From positions 1 to 6,664 of the forward strand of contig DONH01000031.1 in the NCBI GenBank assembly GCA_003509235.1: a stretch of DNA of 6,664 nucleotides, written 5' to 3'. The DNA comes from Planctomycetaceae bacterium (GTDB lineage Bacteria; Planctomycetota; Planctomycetia; Pirellulales; UBA1268). Both the position numbers and the translations under genes were made by a program. Below are positions 1-5,637 of this stretch, in pieces; positions within the stretch are counted from its first letter, which is position 1, and every line of letters starts with the position of its first letter. The notes under the pieces are model-generated. The model had not been told where the DNA came from and did no database searches. It was given only the letters and a program-made list of their open reading frames with translations.

Positions 1-1167
1 GTTCTCCCAGGGGCCAAGAGGTGAGTCTGCTTCCGCGTACCAGAGTTCTCCTATGAGCGATGACTCACCACCCTGTTGAGTGAAGATGGTTACCCAACGT
101 TTCCGGTAGGGGTTCCATGACACGGCACCACGATGAGGAACTATTTTCCTACCGTCACTGACCGCATGTATCGTGACAGTGCCAGATATTTTCTCCCAAC
201 TATCAGGGTTTGACCATGCTTCGAATGTGGCCGGGCAACGAACTTGGGGAAACGGGTCACCGAAAAGCACCCATTTTTGCCCCTGCAGGTCTGTCCAGAA
301 ACATGCATGGCCGAAGGGGCGATCTTGCGTGTCTTTCTGTAGAGAATTCGTGTCATTCCAAAGCGTATGGTAATGCTCAAATTTTTCATTTTCCTTATTC
401 CAGACACAAAGGCCTGTTTCATAGATCGTCATCGGTTTTTTAATTTTCGAATAGCTCGCAACGAGATGCTCGTGACCGTTTTGATCTTTAAGGCTAACTA
501 AGCCATCAATCCACGTTGGGCCATCACCGGGTATTTTCGCAACATTCCGAGGCAGCGAATTACTGTCAAGAAAATATTTATATCGAAGCTGGACGGGAGG
601 TATGAATGTTTTTAGCGGCTGGACAGCTGACTTCGCCGCAACGGCATGAAATCGACCAAGCGGATATGTTGAAAGATTAGTATCACCCCAGCACCAGAAA
701 AGCTGTCCCTCATAGACAGCGTTCTGCACGCTGTCACAGCCAAATATTGGTTGGTCTTTCCAGTCAGTCATGCGACCTAATTTCTGGCTCTCTGCGAACA
801 GGCCGCTGCCAGTGATTCGTCCTAGTCTCTTGGCAGGGAGTTTCCGTTTTACCCTGATAGCAATTCTCTCTCCCGGCTGAAGAGTCATCCGAACTCCCTC
901 ATATCCAAAGCCATCTTTTGCTATGGAGTATCCGTGTCCCCGCAGATGAAACCAGGTTTTGAGGCCAAGCAAATCGGGTTCGTCAATCGCAATCACACCA
1001 GCATTATCTGAGATAAACCGCTGATTATTTATCGTCCGTAATTCCACTAGCGGTACAGGCCATCCGTTTTCATCATCAATAATTTCGATACAGCATGGCT
1101 CCACTGACAATGCAGTACCGATCAGACAAAACAAACAAACAATCCATGAAAGAATTGATCGATACAT
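1..1167 (-). CDS. Secreted protein: Ig-like/carboxypeptidase-regulatory domain plus GH43/DUF4185-like beta-propeller (partial, runs off left edge)
   Basis: An uninterrupted reading frame of 389 codons runs from an ATG at 1167 to base 1 with no stop, so the C-terminus lies outside the window. An in-frame TGA sits three codons upstream and AGGTGA lies 6 bases before the ATG, which fixes the start. Residues 1-21 form a signal peptide with a hydrophobic core and an A-L-S type cleavage site, so the product is exported. Residues about 25-108 look like a small beta-sandwich of the carboxypeptidase-regulatory type (VPLVELRT, SDNAGVIAI, GYEGVRMTLQPGE). From about residue 115 the pattern is that of a GH43 or DUF4185 five-bladed propeller: FWCWGDTN at 157-164 and WYAEADSPLGPW at 376-387. 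Family placement comes from motif recall. I infer carbohydrate binding or hydrolysis. No catalytic acids can be assigned and the substrate is unknown. The gene is certain, the function is not. Confidence 0.88.
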   Translation of the reverse strand, partial: MYRSILSWIVCLFCLIGTALSVEPCCIEIIDDENGWPVPLVELRTINNQRFISDNAGVIAIDEPDLLGLKTWFHLRGHGYSIAKDGFGYEGVRMTLQPGERIAIRVKRKLPAKRLGRITGSGLFAESQKLGRMTDWKDQPIFGCDSVQNAVYEGQLFWCWGDTNLSTYPLGRFHAVAAKSAVQPLKTFIPPVQLRYKYFLDSNSLPRNVAKIPGDGPTWIDGLVSLKDQNGHEHLVASYSKIKKPMTIYETGLCVWNKENEKFEHYHTLWNDTNSLQKDTQDRPFGHACFWTDLQGQKWVLFGDPFPQVRCPATFEAWSNPDSWEKISGTVTIHAVSDGRKIVPHRGAVSWNPYRKRWVTIFTQQGGESSLIGELWYAEADSPLGPWEN

Positions 1168-1173
1168 GAAAAA

Positions 1174-1179
1174 TCACCT
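1174..1179 (-). promoter_or_regulatory. Shine-Dalgarno site of the propeller protein gene
   Basis: On the minus strand AGGTGA lies 6 bases before the ATG at 1167. It matches the anti-Shine-Dalgarno core well and supports this start, which is also the first ATG after an in-frame stop. Confidence 0.7.
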
Positions 1180-1238
1180 ATGCGAGAACAGTCCTAACAT
1201 GCCCAATACAACACAGTTATCAACATCACAAACAATTT

Positions 1239-1259
1239 AAAAGCCACCTAATAAGTGGC
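1239..1259 (-). terminator. Likely rho-independent terminator on the minus strand
   Basis: Read on the minus strand, GCCAC (1259-1255) pairs with GTGGC (1247-1243) across a 7-base loop and is followed directly by TTTT (1242-1239). The stem is short at 5 bp and the T-tract is short, so strength is uncertain. Its position, after the DUF1853 gene and 72 bases before the propeller protein start, suits separation of the two transcripts. Confidence 0.42.
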
Positions 1260-1336
1260 GGTTCTTGGATTCACAGTAACCAATCAGTCTCCATGTCTGG
1301 CCTCAGTTAGGGCCAATGTCAACTGCGGTCAATTCT

Positions 1337-1401
1337 AACCCCCCCAAGGGATGCCGTACCAATGACTCTATGAGTTGTTCACCTCTGTTCAATAGTATTC
1401 G
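1337..1401. repeat. Dispersed intergenic repeat, copy A
   Basis: This 65-bp segment aligns without gaps to 5795-5859, with 54 of 65 bases identical by hand count. The longest shared run is GTTCAATAGTATTCG at the right end, and a CCCCCAAGGG block is shared near the left end. Similarity fades on both sides. Relative to the flanking minus-strand genes both copies have the same orientation, each lying after the 3' end of one gene and before the next. It is not recognised as a named element. It could be a small mobile or REP-like repeat, or a conserved RNA element. Confidence 0.75.
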
Positions 1402-1511
1402 CAGCAAAGTCATCAAAAATATTCTGCGTAATCGAATCGAGCCACAAAGGTTGTCGTGAAGCTTTTGTCGTCATCAATTGTGAGCGTTAGGTTCATGACC
1501 GAGGCAGTTGA

Positions 1512-2411
1512 TCACTTTTTAGAATATGAAGGCCATTGATCTGGGACAATCATGATCCGATCGACTACTCCATCCAGGTTTCCGCTTAAACGGTCCGTGC
1601 AAAGCATGATCGGGTGATCAGAGTGTTCAAATTGCTGCTCAACCCAGCGGTTAATTTCCATTGATGGAATAGCTGGCATCTGACTTGGTGTCATCGCGAG
1701 CCAGTGGGGCTTTCTCATTAACCGATAGTTCCAGTTACCTGGCTGTGGGAGTTCATTAACCTCCGACGAGTGGATCCAACAGCCACGCAAGTGAGCCACG
1801 TGAAGTTGGCCATGTTTTCGATCTGGGGACGGATTGCTTGGATGATAAAAAATACAGCCTCGAACAAATGCCTCGTTGAAATCCGTTTTGATTGGCCCAT
1901 CCAGACTCTGTTTCAATTGATGCCCAAAAAGGTGATGGATTTTTCTGTCAAGATTGTCATGCGCGTGGGGACCGACGTAGTCGCTGGGAAAGGAATGGGG
2001 TTGCGGGAAGTGCAAGAAAAATTTGATAGCCGTCTCCCAGTGAATAAACCGATCCTCTTCATCACGAAAGATCAGATCAATTTCTCCAATGGTTCGCCCC
2101 GCACGCTTGATTTGCTCGTTGCAAACGAGGATCTCAAGACCACGAATATGCTTGATCCAATAGTAGACCAATGATTCAAAGTAGCGTCCGACTGTGTTGT
2201 GTGGATTCTTGACGAGAAAGTCTTGTAGGTGATCAGCATTGATTTCTGATTGATTCAACGACGGCTGGTCAATCGCTACGCTGAATAGCTTATTGTGGGT
2301 ACCCCCTGGGGGCATGTCTCCAGAGTCGGCAAGGAGCGATGGACTATTGGCAACCCACATCAGATCGCGCATGGAGATCATCGCGGATGATTTGTCGTCT
2401 TCTACGTCCAT
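1512..2411 (-). CDS. DUF1853 family protein with PD-(D/E)XK-like core
   Basis: This 299-residue cytoplasmic protein has no signal peptide or membrane segment. It matches the DUF1853 family along its length: RDLMWVANSPSLL near residues 15-27, VGRYFESL at 74-81, GEIDLIFR at 109-116, HWETAIKFFL at 124-133 and NLDRKIHHLFGHQL at 153-166. The spacing of E79, D112, E126 and K130 resembles a PD-(D/E)XK nuclease active site, so a nuclease-like or nucleic-acid role is an inference; the family has no established reaction that I know of. Length is normal for the family. The ATG at 2411 gives the longest form, but no clear ribosome site precedes it, and M11 or M14, just before the first conserved block, are real alternatives. 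It stands alone with long gaps on both sides, so context gives no partner. Confidence 0.9.
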   Translation of the reverse strand: MDVEDDKSSAMISMRDLMWVANSPSLLADSGDMPPGGTHNKLFSVAIDQPSLNQSEINADHLQDFLVKNPHNTVGRYFESLVYYWIKHIRGLEILVCNEQIKRAGRTIGEIDLIFRDEEDRFIHWETAIKFFLHFPQPHSFPSDYVGPHAHDNLDRKIHHLFGHQLKQSLDGPIKTDFNEAFVRGCIFYHPSNPSPDRKHGQLHVAHLRGCWIHSSEVNELPQPGNWNYRLMRKPHWLAMTPSQMPAIPSMEINRWVEQQFEHSDHPIMLCTDRLSGNLDGVVDRIMIVPDQWPSYSKK

Positions 2412-2713
2412 TTGAAGGTTGACTCAGTCCGAGATTTATCGAACGTGTCTGGATGAAATTTTTATAGGTCGTTGCCACTCAGGATCGCGACCACTGAATG
2501 ACCTGAAATCTACTTGAACACATAAGTGGCTCGGTGAGAGGCGTCATTTCGCGGACGCATGCCACGAACATTATGTTAGGTCAATCGACAGCAAATCCAC
2601 ATATTTTTGTTGAATTGGCAGTTTGCCACTGTATGCCTGAAAATATCAGCGCCCCTAGGGAATCGAACTATTACTCACTACAACATAATGGCTTAGCGCA
2701 CATCTGCAAATAA

Positions 2714-2835
2714 GGCTGCACAGAACCAAACGCAGTTGTTGAAGTTTCAGGGCTGGTGCAGACGTTTCGGGCACTCACTTCTCTCACTGATGATGAAAGA
2801 CAATTGCTGGCTGAGTTAATGAAGAAGATGGGATA
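2714..2835 (+). pseudogene. C-terminal remnant of a helical protein, MarR-tail-like (upstream copy)
   Basis: Between a TAA at 2711-2713 and a TAG at 2833-2835 the plus frame encodes 39 residues with no start codon at its head. The tail reads LTSLTDDERQLLAELMKKMG, an amphipathic acidic-to-basic helix of the kind that ends many MarR-type and other winged-helix regulators. The same tail, LTSLTDDESDLLAELLKKT, is encoded in the downstream copy, so the peptide frame is at least partly conserved between the two. The rest of the gene is missing: nothing upstream resembles a DNA-binding domain. The MarR assignment is a guess from the tail style; only the remnant status and the duplication are seen directly. 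Confidence 0.4.
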
Positions 2836-2919
2836 GGACGAGTCCCCTCTTAATTTGTAGTTATCTGTCAGGTATGTGCTGGGTACTTTTTCTGATTTTT
2901 GTAACCGTCCCTATTTCTT
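2738..2919 (+). repeat. Duplicated block, upstream copy
   Basis: Bases 2738-2830 align without gaps to 3313-3405 (75 of 93 identical by hand count), including a 25-base perfect stretch starting CACTCACTTCTCTC. After a diverged middle with a net 4-base length difference, similarity resumes at TCTGATTTTTG (2891) and fades at about 2919. The block covers the protein tail and the apparent 3' untranslated region behind it. With the other copy it forms direct repeats about 575 bp apart that flank the 100-residue CxxC gene. Confidence 0.75.
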
Positions 2920-3014
2920 AGGTGTATCCCCCACTACTTCTGATTCTTGTCATTCACTCCGGAAAGTAGGAAACTATTCGTGGTCATGTTGATTTAGACA
3001 CAGAAAAAACACTC

Positions 3015-3317
3015 ATGGGCCAGAGAATCAAAGTGAAGAATTCTGGATACGGGACGCTACGTTGGTCGCGTGGAGACATTTCGTTGCGATGTGGCCGATG
3101 TGGAGTCGAAGTAGAAGGGTTTATCGGAAACACTGAAGACCCAGAATTCGTTGTAGAGAAATGTGTGAAAATTTTTGGGTGGCACAACGTCTCTGGATTT
3201 GCTGAATCAGAAATGTGTGACTTTATCCGTTGTGATGAATGTGGGCCAGTTATCTGGGATACGGATGATGAATGTTTTTATGAGTCGCCAGCCAAGCCAA
3301 AGATAGAGGATAGTTGA
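3015..3317 (+). CDS. Small hypothetical protein with two CxxC knuckles
   Basis: This encodes 100 residues from an ATG at 3015, the only sizeable plus-strand gene here. I do not recognise the family. C26-G-R-C29 and C73-D-E-C76 form two CxxC knuckles, each followed by glycine, as in zinc ribbons or treble-clef-like folds. Further cysteines lie at 50 and 68. The middle, with KIFGWHNVSGFAESEMCDF, looks like a genuine soluble domain, and the C-terminus is acidic and proline/lysine-rich. There is no signal peptide, so it is probably cytoplasmic. Metal binding is inferred from cysteine spacing only. The start lacks a clear Shine-Dalgarno site. Its stop codon lies inside the first bases of the downstream repeat copy. 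A one-base shift there would join it to the helical tail and give a protein of about 130 residues, so a frameshifted longer gene is possible. Confidence 0.55.
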   Translation: MGQRIKVKNSGYGTLRWSRGDISLRCGRCGVEVEGFIGNTEDPEFVVEKCVKIFGWHNVSGFAESEMCDFIRCDECGPVIWDTDDECFYESPAKPKIEDS

Positions 3318-3426
3318 AGATTCAAGGCTCGTGCAGATGCCTCAATCACTCACTTCTCTCACTGATGATGAGAGCGACTTACTGGCCGAGTTGCTGAAGA
3401 AGACGCGGTGGCGAAGCTTTAAGTAG
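3307..3426 (+). pseudogene. C-terminal remnant of a helical protein, MarR-tail-like (downstream copy)
   Basis: In the frame one base ahead of the CxxC gene, an open stretch from 3307 to a TAG at 3424-3426 encodes RIVEDSRLVQMPQ, then LTSLTDDESDLLAELLKKT and a short basic end. It repeats the tail seen at 2714-2835, but it has lost the TAG at the matching place and runs 7 residues further. There is no start codon or ribosome site, so alone it is a fragment. It is either a remnant of a second copy of a lost gene or the displaced end of the CxxC gene. Confidence 0.35.
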
Positions 3427-3490
3427 TGGTAGTACTATCACCTGCATGGGTGTGATTTTTTTCTGATTTTTGAAACTGGTCTTATTCTTT
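3313..3490 (+). repeat. Duplicated block, downstream copy
   Basis: This is the partner of 2738-2919. It begins inside the last codons of the CxxC gene and ends over the last codons of the convergent redoxin gene, whose stop complement TTA lies at 3482-3484. The best matches are the tail-coding part (3313-3405) and TCTGATTTTTG at 3462-3472. Because the copies are in direct orientation, recombination between them would remove or multiply the gene between. Confidence 0.7.
3437..3462 (+). terminator. Possible rho-independent terminator on the plus strand
   Basis: ATCAC at 3437-3441 pairs with GTGAT at 3452-3456. An alternative CACC/GGTG register is also possible. The stem runs straight into seven T residues at 3456-3462. 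It would end transcription of the plus-strand CxxC gene 20 bases before the end of the convergent redoxin gene. The stem is short and AT-ended, so confidence is moderate. No T-run follows it on the minus strand, so it is not bidirectional. Confidence 0.4.
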
Positions 3491-4300
3491 CATCAGCATT
3501 TCAATCTGCTGCTGAAGATACTTGTCTCCAGTTGCACCCTCCCAGCGAAGTTCACCGGGCCAAAATTCACGGATGTAACCCTGTTTATCAAGAACATAGA
3601 CGCTCGGCCACATTGAGTTTCCCCATGCCTGCCAATTGGTTTTTTCAATATCGGCAAGGATTGGGAACGTAAAGCCAGCCTCCTCGGATCTTTTTCGAAT
3701 CAAACCAATATCGTGTTCGGCTTTTGTCTCAGGCGTCTGAATTCCAATAATTGCAACATTTTCATATTTAAACCTTTCCTGCCAATCAAGATATACCGGA
3801 TAATTATTTTTACAGTTGATACAGCCAAATGCGTAAAAATGAAGAATAACAACGGTGCCGTGTAAGTCGGAGAGTTGCAGAGGTTTTTCCGTATTGATCC
3901 AAGGCCCTGATTCCTGCAACTCCGGTGCCTTGATTCGTAATCCCAAATGTCGCTTGTGATCCGCAGGCTGTGCCTGAATCTTCTGTGCAATCTGAGTCAG
4001 CGAATTCCACTGCGTTAATGAAAAAATCTGCTTCACCTCCGCTAACATCTTATTCCACAATTCTTGTACTTCGGCCTGTGTTTTGTCGGATGACTGATTT
4101 CGATATGGAAGAAATTCAATATCGTATCGATCGAGCAAAGAGCGAAGCTTCTTTTTTTTTGGTGAAGTAATAAGTAGGCTTTTTTGAACAGTCGGTGAAT
4201 GAAGTAAGTTCCAAACCGGGTCTGCTCCTTCGAATGGATCAGCCGCAAAGCCACTCAAGGAAAGATGAACGCTGGCAAGAGAAAAAAATAGCACACGCAA
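3482..4300 (-). CDS. Secreted thioredoxin-fold redoxin (TlpA/AhpC-TSA-like)
   Basis: The called frame has 272 residues. A hydrophobic export signal ends near A19-A20 (SLSGFAAD). Residues about 22-118 are a helical, lysine- and glutamine-rich region with no recognised domain. From about 124 a redoxin domain follows: LSDLHGTVVILHFYAFGC, the CINC active site at 160-163, and MWPSVYVLDKQG carrying the expected cis-proline near 235. Two active-site cysteines suggest thiol-disulfide exchange outside the cytoplasm; the partner is unknown. The start is problematic. TTG at 4300 is the longest in-frame option and leaves a signal peptide with almost no basic N-region. An ATG at 4325 with GGAGAGGA just before it would supply that N-region but is out of frame by one base. 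Removing one base from any of three homopolymers would join them. Nine A residues encode the K48-K51 region. The gene is convergent with the CxxC gene. Confidence 0.88.
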   Translation of the reverse strand: MRVLFFSLASVHLSLSGFAADPFEGADPVWNLLHSPTVQKSLLITSPKKKKLRSLLDRYDIEFLPYRNQSSDKTQAEVQELWNKMLAEVKQIFSLTQWNSLTQIAQKIQAQPADHKRHLGLRIKAPELQESGPWINTEKPLQLSDLHGTVVILHFYAFGCINCKNNYPVYLDWQERFKYENVAIIGIQTPETKAEHDIGLIRKRSEEAGFTFPILADIEKTNWQAWGNSMWPSVYVLDKQGYIREFWPGELRWEGATGDKYLQQQIEMLMKE

Positions 4301-4322
4301 AAGTCTCTTTTTGATTTTTCTT

Positions 4323-4333
4323 CATTCCTCTCC
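4323..4333 (-). promoter_or_regulatory. Ribosome site and ATG probably belonging to the redoxin gene
   Basis: On the minus strand GGAGAGGA (4333-4326) directly precedes an ATG (4325-4323). This is the best start signal near the redoxin gene. Its frame is one base off and would stop after 28 codons. With one fewer A in a nearby 5-base run it would read MKKIKKRLLRVLFFSLAS, a textbook export signal. This is why the site is attributed to the redoxin gene. Confidence 0.5.
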
Positions 4334-4418
4334 GTATAGATTCGGTGAAGTGGTAGGTGCACCGTCCAGCATGTTAGATAGATCGTTGTCGTCTTGTCCT
4401 GGATTGCCTTGCATAGGT

Positions 4419-4483
4419 GCAGTTTATCAGACTGCTACAACAGGCGGCCTGCATAGAAAAACAAGCCAGCAGGCTATTCCGCC
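4419..4483 (-). other. Two hairpins between the hydrolase and redoxin genes
   Basis: Between the hydrolase stop (4522) and the redoxin start, GGCGG-CCTGC (4443-4452) can pair with GCAGG (4469-4473) and CCGCC (4479-4483), leaving a 5-base bulge and a 16-base loop. A second stem, GCAGT (4419-4423) with ACTGC (4431-4435), has a 7-base loop. Neither is followed by a T-run on the minus strand, so neither is a standard intrinsic terminator. They may protect or end the hydrolase message, or shape the redoxin leader. Confidence 0.35.
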
Positions 4484-4521
4484 AGCGTTACGGCCTCAGC
4501 TTCCAGGCCTATCTGCAATAG

Positions 4522-5592
4522 CTACGGTTGGTTTGGCCGTTGCGGTTGCACTGCGAGCATTAGTTTTTCCCACAACTGCGTGTTGAAGCTGGCCGAGCTT
4601 CCGCCAGCCGATTCGGCCTGGACTCGCTGCTTCGCTGTCTCAGGCGCGTCACCCAGTCGTACGACGACGAGATTCTGGCTGGGCAGGACATAGATATGTT
4701 GGCCGCCCTTTCCGTTGGCACAAATCAGATCAAGAGGTGCCGTTGGAATGAGCGGGCCGTTTTCTACCGAGCTTTGCCTGCCAACGGAAACTTTGAATTC
4801 TTTGCCGTTGAGCCACCACAGGTAGCCGTAGGACGGATTTAGTTTCTGTGAGGTCTCGACCATCGCATTGAAATAGCCCTTGTCCTTCATGATTTGCTGG
4901 CCGTTCCATTCTCCGTCCGCCAGGATCAACAAACCGAACCGTCCCATGTCGCGAGCCGTCATCACAAAACTATGAAATCGGAACCTAGAGTGCTTCATGC
5001 CCGCGGGCTGGAAGAGTACTTCGTTGGAAAACTCCTGCATGGTTTTACCAACGGCTTTCTCCAACAACGGATGAAGATCTTGGTAGACCGTCGTGTTATA
5101 GAACCACTTCTTGTCCGGAGAAGCCTCGAATCTTCGGCCTGTATTCAGCCCGCTGGTCATCTTCAGCATGTGCTCGATGTGAATGGATTGCTCCTGAACT
5201 TTCGAGGCCTTCGACCAGCCTGTGCCAAGAAAGTCCGCAGCGGGCTGTTCGATCTTCAGCTTCCCTTGCTCCTGCGCGATACCGATCAGGAAGGCAGTGA
5301 TGCTTTTGCCGCACGACATGACGTACTGCGCGTGGTCCGCACCAGCGGGAGTCCAATAGCGTTCACCGACAATCTTTCCGTCCTTTAGGATCAGAAACGA
5401 TTTGCCATTGGACTTCCCAACCAAGTCGATGACATGTTCGAGGGCCGCCACATCCCAGCCGAGTGATTCGGGTGTGACCGTGTCCCAGTCGCGATCCGTG
5501 GAAGGGAAGTAAAGCTCCTTAGAAACGGTGGAAAGCGGTGCGCTGAATGACAATATAGCCAGAGCAAACAACTTGAATCCAAAGTATCTCAT
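4522..5592 (-). CDS. Secreted serine hydrolase, class C beta-lactamase-like
   Basis: The product is 356 residues from an ATG at 5592, with AGGA 8 bases upstream. A signal peptide (basic start, FKLFALAILSFSA core) ends near residue 20-24. The domain is the class C beta-lactamase/esterase fold: the nucleophile motif is S93-C-G-K96 (SxxK), HMLKMTSGL lies at 141-149, the catalytic tyrosine is probably Y165 in FYNTTVYQ, and the third motif is GKGGQHIYVLP from 294. The SCGKS and GGQ forms resemble 6-aminohexanoate-dimer hydrolase-like and esterase members more than true beta-lactamases. The substrate, an ester or amide, cannot be told. The canonical YxN asparagine appears displaced (Y-N-T). By eye the gene is richer in G+C than its neighbours. 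It lies between the sulfatase and redoxin genes on the same strand but with gaps of about 545 and 195 bp, so co-transcription is not implied. Confidence 0.92.
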   Translation of the reverse strand: MRYFGFKLFALAILSFSAPLSTVSKELYFPSTDRDWDTVTPESLGWDVAALEHVIDLVGKSNGKSFLILKDGKIVGERYWTPAGADHAQYVMSCGKSITAFLIGIAQEQGKLKIEQPAADFLGTGWSKASKVQEQSIHIEHMLKMTSGLNTGRRFEASPDKKWFYNTTVYQDLHPLLEKAVGKTMQEFSNEVLFQPAGMKHSRFRFHSFVMTARDMGRFGLLILADGEWNGQQIMKDKGYFNAMVETSQKLNPSYGYLWWLNGKEFKVSVGRQSSVENGPLIPTAPLDLICANGKGGQHIYVLPSQNLVVVRLGDAPETAKQRVQAESAGGSSASFNTQLWEKLMLAVQPQRPNQP

Positions 5593-5600
5593 TGGCTATA

Positions 5601-5617
5601 TCCTGAATTCAATCAGG
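5601..5617 (-). promoter_or_regulatory. Hairpin overlapping the hydrolase ribosome site
   Basis: On the minus strand CCTGA (5617-5613) and TCAGG (5606-5602) are perfectly complementary around a 6-base loop. The second arm contains the AGG of the AGGA ribosome site (5604-5601). A folded leader would therefore hide part of the site. The stem is only 5 bp, so an effect on translation is inferred. Confidence 0.35.
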
Positions 5618-5637
5618 GTTAGAACGAACAATTACCC

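Larger units (their letters stand above)
1168..1511. other. Intergenic region between the DUF1853 and propeller protein genes
   Basis: This 344-bp gap holds the Shine-Dalgarno site and presumed promoter of the propeller protein gene, the hairpin-plus-T terminator at 1239-1259 and repeat copy A at 1337-1401. Two tiny minus-strand frames follow the DUF1853 stop: 27 codons from an ATG at 1496, then 36 codons from an ATG at 1413 that overlaps the first stop as TGATG. They are not called as genes because the second frame is broken by stops in the other repeat copy. No sigma-70-like promoter stands out clearly. Confidence 0.6.
2412..3014. other. Gene-poor region upstream of the DUF1853 gene and of the CxxC protein
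   Basis: About 600 bp without an intact gene. It must contain the minus-strand promoter for the DUF1853 gene, but no box is clear. A small perfect inverted repeat, tggca-gtt-tgcca, lies at 2616-2628. From 2714 to the TAG at 2833-2835 an open plus-strand frame without a start gives a protein-like C-terminal tail, described as a gene remnant. Bases 2920-3014 show nothing recognisable beyond the leader of the 100-residue gene, which has only a weak A-rich stretch and no clear Shine-Dalgarno site. Confidence 0.55.

Noticed and set aside
141..443. Several short open frames near the left end on both strands.
   Set aside because: All lie within the long minus-strand frame 1-1167, which has a signal peptide, ribosome site and propeller motifs and explains this region.
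1770..2174. Open plus-strand frame of 134 codons.
   Set aside because: It lies entirely antisense within the DUF1853 gene, whose family match is strong; the plus product shows no family pattern.
2649..2690. Possible third, degenerate copy of the 65-bp repeat, starting at GCGCCCCTAGGGAA.
   Set aside because: Only about 16 bases align well with copy B and a gap is required; the rest does not match, so chance is as likely.
2412..3014. Search for a tRNA, CRISPR units or transposase remnants in the long gap.
   Set aside because: No cloverleaf, regularly spaced repeats or transposase-like peptide was seen in this region.
4311..4586. Open plus-strand frame of 91 codons.
   Set aside because: It covers the hairpin-containing gap and antisense ends of two well-supported minus-strand genes, and its composition is low-complexity with no recognisable domain.
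4894..5388. Open plus-strand frame of 164 codons.
   Set aside because: It is antisense to the serine hydrolase core with its SxxK and GGQ motifs, in the G+C-richer part where chance open frames are expected.
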